A stretch of 64,000 bases of DNA, taken from Pseudomonas nitroreducens (GTDB taxonomy: Bacteria; Pseudomonadota; Gammaproteobacteria; Pseudomonadales; Pseudomonadaceae). Below, piece after piece: positions 16,470-25,332 of this stretch. A model generated the notes under the pieces. That model was given only the letters and a program-made list of their open reading frames with translations, made no database searches and was not told the origin of the DNA. How positions within the stretch are numbered: position 1 is the first letter of the stretch; every line of letters starts with the position of its first letter. The translations under genes and the position numbers were made by a program. The stretch spans positions 56,139 through 120,138 of the forward strand of contig NZ_JALJXP010000019.1 of assembly GCF_024170165.1 (NCBI RefSeq), in the 5' to 3' direction.

Positions 16470-19400
16470 ATGAACTTTTCGCAATTCTTCATCCAGCGGC
16501 CGATCTTCGCCGCCGTGCTTTCGCTGATCATCCTGATCGGCGGGGCCATCTCGCTGTTCCAGCTACCGATCAGCGAATACCCCGAAGTGGTGCCGCCCAC
16601 CGTGGTGGTGCGCGCCAACTTCCCCGGCGCCAACCCCAAGGTGATCGGCGAGACCGTCGCCGCGCCGCTGGAACAGGCCATCACCGGCGTCGAGAACATG
16701 CTCTACATGTCCTCGCAATCCACCGCCGACGGCAAGATGACCCTGACCATCACCTTCGCCCTGGGCACCGACCTGGATAACGCGCAGGTGCAGGTGCAGA
16801 ACCGTGTGACCCGCACGCAGCCCAAGCTGCCCGAGGAAGTCACGCGGATCGGTATCACCGTCGACAAGGCCTCGCCCGACCTGACCATGGTCGTGCACCT
16901 GACCTCGCCGGATAACCGCTACGACATGCTCTACCTGTCCAACTACGCCATCCTCAATATCAAGGATGAGCTGGCGCGCCTGGACGGTGTGGGCGACGTG
17001 CAGCTGTTCGGCATGGGCGACTACTCCCTGCGCGTCTGGCTGGACCCGAACAAGGTCGCCTCGCGCAACCTGACCGCCACCGACGTGGTCGCCGCGATCC
17101 GCGAGCAGAACCGCCAGGTCGCCGCCGGCTCCCTGGGCGCACCGCCCTCGCCGAGCGACACCAGCTTCCAGCTGTCGATCAACACCCAGGGGCGCCTGGT
17201 CACCGAGGAAGAATTCGAGAACATCATCATCCGCAGCGGCCCGGACGGCGAGATCACCCGCCTGAAGGACATCGCCCGCGTCGAACTCGGCTCCAGCCAG
17301 TACGCCCTGCGTTCGCTGCTGGACAACCAGCCGGCGGTCGCCATCCCGATCTTCCAGCGTCCCGGTTCCAACGCCATCGCCATCTCCAACCTGGTGCGCG
17401 AGAAGATGGCCGAGCTGAAGAAGGACTTCCCCCAGGGCGTGGACTACTCCATCGTCTATGACCCGACCATCTTCGTGCGCGGCTCCATCGAGGCCGTGGT
17501 GCACACCCTGTTCGAAGCGCTGATCCTGGTGGTGCTGGTGGTCGTGCTGTTCCTGCAGACCTGGCGCGCCTCGATCATCCCGCTGGCCGCGGTGCCGGTG
17601 TCGCTGATCGGTACCTTCGCGGTGATGCACGCCTTCGGCTTCTCGCTCAACGCGCTGTCGCTGTTCGGTCTGGTACTGGCCATCGGCATCGTGGTGGACG
17701 ACGCCATCGTGGTGGTGGAGAACGTCGAGCGGAACATCGGCCTGGGCCTCACGCCCATCGAGGCGACCAAGCGCGCCATGAAGGAAGTGACCGGGCCGAT
17801 CATCGCCACCGCGCTGGTACTGTGCGCCGTGTTCATTCCCACCGCGTTCATATCCGGCCTCACCGGGCAGTTCTACCGGCAGTTCGCCCTGACCATCGCG
17901 ATCTCCACGGTGATCTCCGCGTTCAACTCGCTGACCCTGTCGCCGGCGCTGTCCGCCGTGCTGCTCAAGGGGCACCACGAGCCGAAGGACCGCTTCTCGG
18001 TGCTGCTGGACAAGCTGCTCGGCGGCTGGCTGTTCCGTCCGTTCAACCGCTTCTTCGACCGCGCCAGCCACGGCTATGTCGGCACCGTCACCCGCGTCCT
18101 GCGTGGCAGCTCCATCGCGCTGCTGCTCTATGCGGGGCTGATCGGCCTGACTTACCTGGGCTTCTCCAGCACCCCCACCGGCTTCGTGCCGCAGCAGGAC
18201 AAGCAGTACCTGGTGGCCTTCGCGCAACTGCCCGACGCCGCCACCCTGGACCGCACCGAAGCGGTGATCAAGCGCATGTCGGAAATCGCCGGCAAGCACC
18301 CGGGCATCGAGCACACCGTGTCCTTCCCGGGCCTGTCGATCAACGGCTTCACCAACAGCCCCAACAGCGGCATCGTCTTCACCCCGCTCAAGGACTTCAG
18401 CGAGCGTAAAGGTCCGGGCATGTCGGCCAACGAGATCGCCGCCGAGCTGAACAAGCAGTTCGCGGATATCCAGGACGCCTACATCGCGATCTTCCCGCCG
18501 CCGCCGGTACAGGGGCTGGGCACCATCGGCGGCTTCCGCCTGCAGATCGAAGACCGTGGCAACGCCGGTTACGAGGAGCTCTACGCACAGACCCAGAACA
18601 TCCTCAACAAGGCCCGCGCGCTGCCGGAGCTGAACCCGATGTCGGTGTTCACCAGCTACCAGGTGAACGTGCCGCAGGTGGATGCCGCCATCGACCGCGA
18701 AAAGGCCAAGACCCACGGCGTGGCGATCAGCGACATCTTCGACACCCTGCAGGTCTACCTCGGCTCGCTGTACGCGAACGACTTCAACCGCTTCGGCCGC
18801 ACCTACCAGGTGAACGTCCAGGGCGAGCAGCAGTTCCGTCTCGAACCCGAGCAGATCGGCCAGCTGAAGGTGCGCAACAACCTGGGTGAGATGGTCCCGC
18901 TGGCGACCTTCATCAAGATCAGCGACACCTCCGGCCCCGACCGCGTGATGCACTACAACGGCTTCATCACCGCCGAGATCAACGGCGCCGCCGCACCGGG
19001 CTACAGCTCCGGCCAGGCCGAGGCCGCCATCGAGCGCCTGCTCAAGCAGGAGTTGCCCAATGGCATGACCTACGAATGGACCGAGCTGACCTACCAGCAG
19101 ATCCTCGCCGGCAACTCCGCGATCTACGTGTTCCCGCTCTGCGTGCTGCTCGCCTTCCTGGTGCTGGCCGCACTGTACGAGAGCTGGGGCCTGCCGCTGG
19201 CGGTGATCCTGATCGTGCCGATGACCCTGCTGTCGGCCATCGCGGGCGTGATCCTGTCCGGTGGCGACAACAACATCTTCACCCAGATCGGCCTGATCGT
19301 ACTGGTGGGCCTGGCGTGCAAGAACGCGATCCTGATCGTCGAGTTCGCCAAGGACAAACAGGACGAAGGCATGGACCGCCTGAGCGCGGTGCTGGAAGCC

Positions 19401-19682
19401 TGCCGCCTGCGTCTGCGGCCGATCCTGATGACCTCCATCGCCTTCATCATGGGCGTGGTGCCCCTGGTGCTGTCGTCCGGTGCCGGCGCTGAAATGCGCC
19501 ATGCCATGGGTGTCGCGGTGTTCTCCGGGATGCTCGGCGTGACCTTCTTCGGCCTGTTGCTGACCCCGGTCTTCTACGTGCTGATCCGCCGTTTCATGGA
19601 AGCCCGTGAAGCGAAGAAACAGGAGCAGCAAGCGCGCATCGCCCAGAGCCAACCTAACAACAGCGAGGCCCACCAGGCATGA
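16470..19682 (+). CDS. mexF: MexF, RND efflux inner-membrane pump
   Basis: Proton-driven RND transporter of 1070 residues. It starts MNFSQFFIQRPIFAAVLSLI, the HAE1-family opening with TM1. The first large periplasmic loop follows (YPEVVPPTVVVRANFPGANP). TM4 carries the proton-relay aspartates ([17 protein letters not shown], about 405). A second loop follows, and the C-terminal TM set contains FAKDKQDEGM and MGVVPLVLSSGAGAE. ATG 16470 follows ACAGGAACC. The 19 codons upstream in frame are not family-like. It overlaps oprN by ATGA. It forms a tripartite pump with MexE and OprN. Confidence 0.95.
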   Translation: MNFSQFFIQRPIFAAVLSLIILIGGAISLFQLPISEYPEVVPPTVVVRANFPGANPKVIGETVAAPLEQAITGVENMLYMSSQSTADGKMTLTITFALGTDLDNAQVQVQNRVTRTQPKLPEEVTRIGITVDKASPDLTMVVHLTSPDNRYDMLYLSNYAILNIKDELARLDGVGDVQLFGMGDYSLRVWLDPNKVASRNLTATDVVAAIREQNRQVAAGSLGAPPSPSDTSFQLSINTQGRLVTEEEFENIIIRSGPDGEITRLKDIARVELGSSQYALRSLLDNQPAVAIPIFQRPGSNAIAISNLVREKMAELKKDFPQGVDYSIVYDPTIFVRGSIEAVVHTLFEALILVVLVVVLFLQTWRASIIPLAAVPVSLIGTFAVMHAFGFSLNALSLFGLVLAIGIVVDDAIVVVENVERNIGLGLTPIEATKRAMKEVTGPIIATALVLCAVFIPTAFISGLTGQFYRQFALTIAISTVISAFNSLTLSPALSAVLLKGHHEPKDRFSVLLDKLLGGWLFRPFNRFFDRASHGYVGTVTRVLRGSSIALLLYAGLIGLTYLGFSSTPTGFVPQQDKQYLVAFAQLPDAATLDRTEAVIKRMSEIAGKHPGIEHTVSFPGLSINGFTNSPNSGIVFTPLKDFSERKGPGMSANEIAAELNKQFADIQDAYIAIFPPPPVQGLGTIGGFRLQIEDRGNAGYEELYAQTQNILNKARALPELNPMSVFTSYQVNVPQVDAAIDREKAKTHGVAISDIFDTLQVYLGSLYANDFNRFGRTYQVNVQGEQQFRLEPEQIGQLKVRNNLGEMVPLATFIKISDTSGPDRVMHYNGFITAEINGAAAPGYSSGQAEAAIERLLKQELPNGMTYEWTELTYQQILAGNSAIYVFPLCVLLAFLVLAALYESWGLPLAVILIVPMTLLSAIAGVILSGGDNNIFTQIGLIVLVGLACKNAILIVEFAKDKQDEGMDRLSAVLEACRLRLRPILMTSIAFIMGVVPLVLSSGAGAEMRHAMGVAVFSGMLGVTFFGLLLTPVFYVLIRRFMEAREAKKQEQQARIAQSQPNNSEAHQA

Positions 19683-21115
19683 GCGTCATGACCATCCGTG
19701 CGGTAAGCAAGAGTGCCGTGAAACTGTTCGTCCCCTCCCTGCTCGCGCTGGCCCTCAGCGCGTGCATGGTCGGCCCCGACTACCACAAGCCGGACACCGC
19801 GCCGGCGCAGCTGGACAGCAACACCCAGGCACAGAACTACGACCGCACCCGTTTCGAAGACGCCTGGTGGAAGCAGTTCGACGACCCGGTGCTGACCCAG
19901 CTGGTCGACCAGTCCCTCAAGGAAAACCGCGAGCTGCGCGTGGCCTATGCCCGCGTGCTGGCTTCGCGGGCGATCCGCGACGATGTGGCGAATGACCGTT
20001 TCCCCACGGTCACCAGCCGCGCCGAAGGCCAGGTTGGCAAGGGCCAGGTGCCCGGCCAGACCGAGGACCGGGTGAACCAGGAGCGCTACGACCTGGGCCT
20101 GGACATGATCTGGGAAGTCGACCTGTTCGGCCGCGTGCGTCGCCAGCTGGAATCCAGCGACGCGCAGAGCGAAGCCATAGTTGCCGACCTGCAGCAGTTG
20201 CAGGTCAGCCTGATCGCCGAGCTGGCCGATGCCTATGGACAGCTGCGCGGCGCGCAACTGCGCGAGAGCATTGCCAAAAGCAACCTGGACAACCAGCGTG
20301 AGTCCCGCGACCTGACCATCCAGCTGCGCGACGCCGGTGTCGGCAGCGAGCTGGACGTGCAGCGCGCCGAAGCGCGCCTGGCCTCCACCGAAGCCAGCGT
20401 GCCGCAACTGCAGGCCGAGGAAGTGCGCCAGCGCAACCGCATCGCCACCCTCCTCGGCCAGCGCCCGGATGCGCTGAGCGTGGACCTGTCGCCGAAGAAA
20501 CTGCCGGCCATCGCCAAGGCCCTGCCGATTGGCGATCCGGGCGAGCTGCTGCGCCGCCGGCCGGACGTCGCTTCTGCCGAACGTCGCCTGGCGGCCGCCA
20601 CCGCGGATGTCGGCGTAGCCACCGCCGACCTGTTCCCGAAAGTCAGCCTCGGCGGCTTCCTCGGCTACACCGCCGGCCGTGGTTCGCAGATCGGCTCCTC
20701 CGCCGCCAGCGCCTGGGGCGTGGCCCCGAGCATCACCTGGGCGGCCTTCGACCTGGGCAGCGTGCGGGCCCGCCTGCGCTCCTCCAAGGCCGACGCCGAC
20801 GGCGCCCTGGCGACGTACGAGCAGCAGGTCCTGCTGGCCCTGGAAGAGTCGTCGAACGCCTTCAGCGACTACGGCAAGCGCCAGCAGCGCCTGGTGTCGC
20901 TGGTGCGCCAGTCCGAAGCCAGCCGCAACGCCGCGCAACAAGCCGGCCTGCAGTACCGCGAGGGCACCGTGGACTTCCTCAACCTGCTGGACGCCGAACG
21001 CGAACAGCTGGCCGCCGAGGATGCCCAGGCCCTGGCGGAAGTCGACGTGTACCGCGGCATCGTGGCGATCTACAAGGCCCTTGGCGGCGGCTGGCAGCCG
21101 ACGCCGGCGGCCTGA
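19679..21115 (+). CDS. oprN: OprN, outer-membrane efflux channel
   Basis: TolC-family (NodT/OprM type) lipoprotein channel of 478 residues. The signal ends in lipobox LSAC (Cys29), then MVGPDYHKPD as in most OprM relatives. The two structural repeats are recognisable by paired helices (LVDQSLKENRELRVAYARVLASRA and [35 protein letters not shown]). It is translationally coupled to mexF through a 4-bp ATGA overlap. A terminator follows within 40 bases, closing the mexEF-oprN operon. Confidence 0.94.
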   Translation: MSVMTIRAVSKSAVKLFVPSLLALALSACMVGPDYHKPDTAPAQLDSNTQAQNYDRTRFEDAWWKQFDDPVLTQLVDQSLKENRELRVAYARVLASRAIRDDVANDRFPTVTSRAEGQVGKGQVPGQTEDRVNQERYDLGLDMIWEVDLFGRVRRQLESSDAQSEAIVADLQQLQVSLIAELADAYGQLRGAQLRESIAKSNLDNQRESRDLTIQLRDAGVGSELDVQRAEARLASTEASVPQLQAEEVRQRNRIATLLGQRPDALSVDLSPKKLPAIAKALPIGDPGELLRRRPDVASAERRLAAATADVGVATADLFPKVSLGGFLGYTAGRGSQIGSSAASAWGVAPSITWAAFDLGSVRARLRSSKADADGALATYEQQVLLALEESSNAFSDYGKRQQRLVSLVRQSEASRNAAQQAGLQYREGTVDFLNLLDAEREQLAAEDAQALAEVDVYRGIVAIYKALGGGWQPTPAA

Positions 21116-21382
21116 TCGGTCCTCCCCGGTCGGGAATCTCCCGACCTTCTGGCCCTGCGGTCTGACGCTCCGGACCGCGGGGCTTTTTTATGCCCGCCGC
21201 CGTGGATTTCCCGCGCAAGCCGTCACTTTCTGCCGCACCAAGGCACGCGCCCAGGGAAGTGAGTTCGAGAATCTGTCAGAAACCTGGATATCGATCAGTA
21301 TTTTCCGATAGCAAACGAAAATAAGCTGAAGCTGATTCGAATTCAGAATTCACTGACATCAGGAATCAGGGAAGCCCGCTCA
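21116..21382. other. Terminator and AT-rich promoter region
   Basis: After the oprN terminator the sequence becomes unusually AT-rich for this genome (about 21255-21360), including GATATCGATCAGTATTTTCC and GAATTCAGAATTC. It probably holds the promoter of the small gene at 21383. Confidence 0.45.
21152..21189 (+). terminator. Terminator of mexEF-oprN
   Basis: GCCCTGCGGTC / GACCGCGGGGC stem with a ten-base loop, followed by TTTTTT. Confidence 0.9.
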
Positions 21383-21577
21383 GTGCTCAACAAAGAGGTC
21401 GAGAAAAGTCCATCACCCACCCGTGACGCCGAACTGTGCCAGCTGCTTCGCGGCATCAGGCGCGGCGACGTCATCCACCCTGCGCTGAAACGACTGCTGA
21501 TTCACCTCGGATTCGCCGAACGGCGCGGCCTTCAGCTTGCCCTCACAGACAAGGGCCGGCTCCTGCTGGAGACCTGA
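21383..21577 (+). CDS. Small helix-turn-helix-like protein, unknown
   Basis: Protein of 64 residues starting at GTG 21383. The sequence RDAELCQLLRGIRRGDVIHPALKRLLIHLGFAERRGLQLALTDKGRLLLE looks like the end of a winged-helix fold: short helices, then a wing and the TDKGRLLL helix seen in MarR/PadR-type proteins. No partner domain is present. Its GC is lower upstream than in flanking genes. Real gene likely, function unknown. Confidence 0.5.
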   Translation: MLNKEVEKSPSPTRDAELCQLLRGIRRGDVIHPALKRLLIHLGFAERRGLQLALTDKGRLLLET

Positions 21578-21694
21578 GCTTGGGCTGAGCGCTCCGGGTC
21601 GCTATGATCCCGAGCGGCTTGCCAGGGATCAAAGGAGTTCGGTCCTGCTCTGGCCTAGACTTTCCATATCGGATCTTTCAGACAAGGACATGCC

Positions 21695-21895
21695 GTGGAC
21701 GCCACTGCCCATTTCATCCCGCTGGACCCCACGTCCCTCTTCATCACCCTCGGCATCATCGTCTTCGGCATGTTCATGCTGGGCATCGGCTTCACCATCC
21801 GCCAGCGCCCGGTGGGCGTGTTCCTGATGTGGGTCGGCACGCTGAGCATGCTGTCGATCATCGCCTACCGCATCTATATCGCTACGTCGGTCTGA
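21695..21895 (+). CDS. Small two-helix membrane protein
   Basis: 66 residues from GTG 21695. Two clear transmembrane helices: LFITLGIIVFGMFMLGIGF (about 15-33) and VGVFLMWVGTLSMLSIIAY (about 40-58), separated by a short basic turn (TIRQRP), so both ends face the same side. Start is uncertain. An ATG at 21690 is in another frame and gives an arginine/serine-rich non-protein. No function can be assigned. Confidence 0.55.
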   Translation: MDATAHFIPLDPTSLFITLGIIVFGMFMLGIGFTIRQRPVGVFLMWVGTLSMLSIIAYRIYIATSV

Positions 21896-21915
21896 CCCTG
21901 TCACGCGCCTGAAAC

Positions 21916-21981
21916 GATCGCGGACGAAGTCCGCTCCTACACAGGTCTTCACCTTTCGTAGGAGCGGACTCCGTCCGCGAT
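21916..21981. repeat. REP doublet
   Basis: GATCGCGGACGAAGTCCGCTCCTAC, an 18-base spacer, then GTAGGAGCGGACTCCGTCCG-CGAT: two REPs tail to tail in the space between convergent genes. Confidence 0.8.
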
Positions 21982-22007
21982 GGGTATCCGACAACGCCGA
22001 ACCTCGC

Positions 22008-23228
22008 CTATCGCTCCATCGCCCGCGCATACCCCTTGGGCGAGAAGCGCAAGGTCACGCCCAGCATCAGCACCACTGAAACCGCGAGCAAAACCCAGGA
22101 CGCCTGGAAGCTGCCGGTGCTGTCGCGCAGCCAGCCGGTGACGTAGGGCACGATGCCGGTGACGATGAAGCCGATGCCCTGCACGAAGGCCGCCAGGCGC
22201 CCGGCCGCGCCGGCATCGGCGAGGTGATCCAGGGTCAGGGTCAGGCTCAGGGCAAAGCACGCGCCCAGGCCGTAGCCGATCATCGCCACCCAGATGCCCG
22301 GCAGGTGCAACGGCGCGCAGATCAATCCGATAAAGCCGGCGAGCTGGATCAGCAGGCACAGGCACAGCCAGCCACGACGGTCCAGCGAACGGCGAATCAG
22401 CAGCGGGATGGTCAGCGCGGCGATCACCTGGAAGATGGTCATCAGGCCGATCAGCTGGCCGCTGGCCTGGGCCGTCCAGCCGAGCTGGCGGTAATACACC
22501 GGCAGCCAGGCCACCATGCTGGTGTAGCCGCCGTTGATCAGGCCGAAGTACAGGGCCAGCAGCCAGGCGCGGCGGCTGCCGAAATAGTGCTGCACCTTCT
22601 GCCGGGGCAGCGTGGCCACCGGCGTCTCGCGCGGGCGGGCGACGGACCACAGCAGCAGGCCGACGACAGCCAGCAACAGCCAGGCGCCGAGGCCGTCCTG
22701 CCAGCGGTGGAAGTGCTCCGACACCACGGGGGCGAGTACCGCCGCGCTTCCGCCGCCGGCCATCAGCGAGGCCGAGTACAGGCCCATGGCGGACGGCACC
22801 TTGTGCGGGAACCAGCGCTTGATCACGCCCGGCACGAACGCCTGGATCACCGCCACACCGCAGCCCGCCAGCACCGCGCTGGCGATCAGCGCGAAGCCGC
22901 TGTCCAGCAGCAGCCGCCAGAAGCAGGCCGCGCCGATGGCCAGCAGGCCGAGCACCATGCCGCGGCTCTCGCCCAGGCGCGGGCCGACCCAGGGCAGGCC
23001 CAGGGCGAACAGGCCCATGCACAGTACCGGCAGCACCGTCAGCATCGACAGGCCCTGGAAGCCCAGGCCGGTGGCGTGGTGGATATCGGCCAGCAGCGGG
23101 CCGATGGAGGTGAGGATCGGCCGCAGGTTGATGCCCAGCGCGACTATCACCAGCAGGCCGATCCAGCCGGCGTGGCTGCTCTGCTCCGCCGCTTCGCCCT
23201 GCGCCGGCAGGGTCATGCCGCGGCTCAC
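22008..23228 (-). CDS. MFS permease, cyanate/nitroimidazole (CynX/NimT) type
   Basis: Major-facilitator transporter of 406 residues with twelve predicted membrane helices. Typical family stretches are LGINLRPILTSIGPLLADI (TM1, with the conserved NLRP), MGLYSASLMAGGGSAAVLAP and GYGLGACFALSLTLTLDH. The CynX/NimT subfamily includes cyanate and 2-nitroimidazole permeases, and the real substrate here is unknown. A GTG start at 23228 is chosen because GCAGGAG sits eight bases before it and it overlaps the deaminase stop as GTGA. It is in an operon with the deaminase and ankyrin genes, so transport of a nucleobase-like compound is a reasonable guess. Confidence 0.85.
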   Translation of the reverse strand: MSRGMTLPAQGEAAEQSSHAGWIGLLVIVALGINLRPILTSIGPLLADIHHATGLGFQGLSMLTVLPVLCMGLFALGLPWVGPRLGESRGMVLGLLAIGAACFWRLLLDSGFALIASAVLAGCGVAVIQAFVPGVIKRWFPHKVPSAMGLYSASLMAGGGSAAVLAPVVSEHFHRWQDGLGAWLLLAVVGLLLWSVARPRETPVATLPRQKVQHYFGSRRAWLLALYFGLINGGYTSMVAWLPVYYRQLGWTAQASGQLIGLMTIFQVIAALTIPLLIRRSLDRRGWLCLCLLIQLAGFIGLICAPLHLPGIWVAMIGYGLGACFALSLTLTLDHLADAGAAGRLAAFVQGIGFIVTGIVPYVTGWLRDSTGSFQASWVLLAVSVVLMLGVTLRFSPKGYARAMER

Positions 23229-23680
23229 GAGCGCTGCTCCTGCCAATGGTTGTAAAGACCCTCTTCACCGCTCGGACGCAGAACCCGCAGCGGTACCGCC
23301 TGCCACTGCGGCGGCTGGGTCATCTGCTGGTACACCACGGCAGTCGACAGCCCGAACGGCTCGCCATCGTCATTGGAGTAGGCGAAGTACGCGCCCTCGA
23401 CGCCGCACAGGTGCATGGCTGCCAGGCACATCGGGCACGGGTGGCCGCTGGCGTAGATCACGCAGCCGTCCAGCCGCGACAGGCCCAGCACCGCCGAGGC
23501 CCGGCGGATCGCCAGCAGTTCGGCGTGGGCGGTGGGGTCGAAATCCACATGGATGGAATTGGCGGCGCGGGCGATCACCCGGCCGTCCTTGACCAGCACG
23601 GCGCCGAACGGGCGGCCGCCGGCCTGGATGTTGTCGCGGGCCAGTTGCAGGGCCTCGCGCATGAAGACTTCGTGTGACAT
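23225..23680 (-). CDS. Zinc nucleoside/base deaminase (guanine deaminase-like)
   Basis: CDA-fold deaminase of 151 residues. The zinc site is complete: HAE at 52-54 (His52 ligand, Glu54 proton shuttle) and PCPMC with Cys82 and Cys85. The HPCPMCLAAMHLCGVEGAYFA context and the length are closer to guanine deaminase / TadA-like free base deaminases than to dCMP deaminases. It is cytoplasmic. It lies between an ankyrin gene (16 bases upstream) and the MFS permease (4-bp overlap), suggesting an uptake-and-deamination unit. The substrate is not determinable from sequence. Confidence 0.87.
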   Translation of the reverse strand: MSHEVFMREALQLARDNIQAGGRPFGAVLVKDGRVIARAANSIHVDFDPTAHAELLAIRRASAVLGLSRLDGCVIYASGHPCPMCLAAMHLCGVEGAYFAYSNDDGEPFGLSTAVVYQQMTQPPQWQAVPLRVLRPSGEEGLYNHWQEQRS

Positions 23681-23696
23681 GGCAGTTTCCAGTAGA

Positions 23697-24350
23697 TCAA
23701 TGCGCGCCGGCGACTTCCAGCATCCTGGCGATGGTGGTCTGGTTGCGCTGGCGGGCGTGTTGCAGCGGCGTAATGCCGTCGTTGTCGGCCAGGTTCAGGT
23801 TCGCCCCGGCTTCGATGAGTTGCTTGACGATGGCCTGGTGACGCGGGCCGCCGTCGCTGAGCAGGATGGCTTCGAGCAGCCCGGTCCAGCCCAGCTTGTT
23901 GACGTGATCGGGATCGACGCCGGCCTTGAGCAGCGTCGCCACCACCTCCACATGGCCGCGCTCGCAAGCCGGGATCAGCGCCGTGCCGCCGTAGCGGTTG
24001 GTGCTGCGCAGGTCGGCGCCGTGGGCCAGGGTGAGCTGGAGTATTTCCAGGCGCCCCGCCGCACCGGCCAGCAGGTAGGCGCTGTCGTGGATGCGGTTCT
24101 GCCGGTTGACGTCGGCGCCGGCGGCAATCAGCAGCCGCGCGACTGCCACGCGATTGTGCGCGGTGGCCAGCAGCAGCGGCGTATTGCCCTGCCCGTCTGC
24201 CACGTCCACCGGTACGCCGCGTGCCAGCAGCGTCGCCACCTCGGCTTCGCGGCCCGCGCTGGCAGCGCCCAGCAACGCATCCGCAGCGGCGCGGCTGTGC
24301 ACAGCCTCGGTCTGAATAGCCTGCTCGGTCTGAACAGTTGGCATGTCCAT
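23697..24350 (-). CDS. Ankyrin-repeat protein
   Basis: Protein of 217 residues made almost wholly of ankyrin repeats, at least five. Consensus pieces include GNTPLLLATAHNRVAVARLLIAAGADVNRQN, GRLEILQLTLAHGADLRSTN, GGTALIPACERGHVEVVATLLKAGVDPDHVN and DGITPLQHARQRNQTTIARML. No signal peptide, so it is a cytoplasmic protein-binding scaffold. The start at 24350 (MDMPTV) is preferred because the frame upstream runs into the divergent regulator promoter. It heads an operon with the deaminase and permease. Ankyrin proteins next to enzymes often modulate them, but that is inference here. Confidence 0.82.
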   Translation of the reverse strand: MDMPTVQTEQAIQTEAVHSRAAADALLGAASAGREAEVATLLARGVPVDVADGQGNTPLLLATAHNRVAVARLLIAAGADVNRQNRIHDSAYLLAGAAGRLEILQLTLAHGADLRSTNRYGGTALIPACERGHVEVVATLLKAGVDPDHVNKLGWTGLLEAILLSDGGPRHQAIVKQLIEAGANLNLADNDGITPLQHARQRNQTTIARMLEVAGAH

Positions 24351-24413
24351 GTGGCGCTTCCCCGTGTTGGCTGTCGTGCCTCGAATCAACGCCGGCAGTA
24401 TGACGAAGGGATG

Positions 24414-24436
24414 TTCTATGCTGAAATTAAATAGAA
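24414..24436. promoter_or_regulatory. Candidate LysR operator in divergent promoter
   Basis: TTCTAT-N11-ATAGAA, an inverted repeat with the 11-base spacing typical of LysR sites. It lies 25 bases before the LysR start and 64 bases before the ankyrin start, in the only AT-rich stretch of the spacer. Confidence 0.45.
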
Positions 24437-24460
24437 ACATGACTTCCAGTGGGAAACGAA

Positions 24461-25327
24461 ATGCTTGATCCCAACCTGCTGCGCAGCTTCGTGATGGTGG
24501 TGGACGCCGGCAACTTCACCCGCGCCGCCGAGCTGCTGCACCTCACCCAGTCCACCGTCAGCCAGCAGATCCTGCGCCTGGAGCAGAGCCTGGACTGCCG
24601 CCTGCTGGATCGCAGCCAGCGCCAGGTGCTGCCCACCGAACAGGGCGAACAGCTGCTGGGCTATGCGCGACGCATCCTCGAACTGGGTTCGGAGGCGCGT
24701 GAAGCGCTGAGCAGCGAGCACAGCGAGGGCGTGCTGCGCCTGGGCATGCCGGAGGACTTCGCCGGCGAACGGATGATGCCGCTGCTGGCAGCCTTCAGCG
24801 CGGAACGCCCGCGGCTGCGCCTGGAAGTCTCCAGCGGCCTCAGCCAGGAGTTGCTGCGCCAGTACCGCAGTGGCGAGCTGGACCTGGCGCTGGTCAAGCA
24901 ATGGGGCGCGGACAGCGACTGCCTCGCCCACTGGCCCGAACCCCTGGCCTGGCAGGACAGCGCCGCCACGCCGGCCGCCGCGCGTGATCCGCTGCCGCTG
25001 GTGGTGTTCCCGCTGGGGGCGTTGTATCGCCAGGAGATGATCCACGCCCTGGAAGCCAGCGGCCGGCGCTGGCGCATCAGCTACAGCAGCGCCAGCCTGG
25101 CGAGCCTGTCAGCGGCGGTGGCAGCGGGCATGGGCGTCAGCCTGCTACCGCTGCGCGGCCGCCACGACGGCCACCGCGTGCTGACCGCCGAGGAAGGCTT
25201 CGCGCCCATCGAAGGGCTTGAACTGGCGCTCTACGCCCGCCCGGAGCTGGGCAGCGCCGGGCGCAGCCTGTGCGAGCAGTTGCGTGAGCTGTGCGCACAA
25301 CTGGCGGCCGTGGCACCGGAGTACTGA
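24461..25327 (+). CDS. LysR-family transcriptional regulator
   Basis: Regulator of 288 residues. The N-terminal winged helix-turn-helix reads LDPNLLRSFVMVVDAGNFTRAAELLHLTQSTVSQQILRLEQSL. The effector-binding half starts near residue 85 (GVLRLGMPEDFAGERMMPLL). ATG 24461 is chosen over a GTG twelve bases upstream because it has GGGAAACGAA before it and starts directly at the domain. It is divergent from the ankyrin-deaminase-permease operon and probably controls it. It converges on the MHYT-GGDEF-EAL gene with only five bases between the stops. Confidence 0.87.
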   Translation: MLDPNLLRSFVMVVDAGNFTRAAELLHLTQSTVSQQILRLEQSLDCRLLDRSQRQVLPTEQGEQLLGYARRILELGSEAREALSSEHSEGVLRLGMPEDFAGERMMPLLAAFSAERPRLRLEVSSGLSQELLRQYRSGELDLALVKQWGADSDCLAHWPEPLAWQDSAATPAAARDPLPLVVFPLGALYRQEMIHALEASGRRWRISYSSASLASLSAAVAAGMGVSLLPLRGRHDGHRVLTAEEGFAPIEGLELALYARPELGSAGRSLCEQLRELCAQLAAVAPEY

Positions 25328-25332
25328 CGGCC

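Noticed and set aside
16563..19673. Very long minus-strand frame opposite mexF
   Set aside because: Antisense shadow of mexF; low-complexity His/Gln/Asp/Gly runs.
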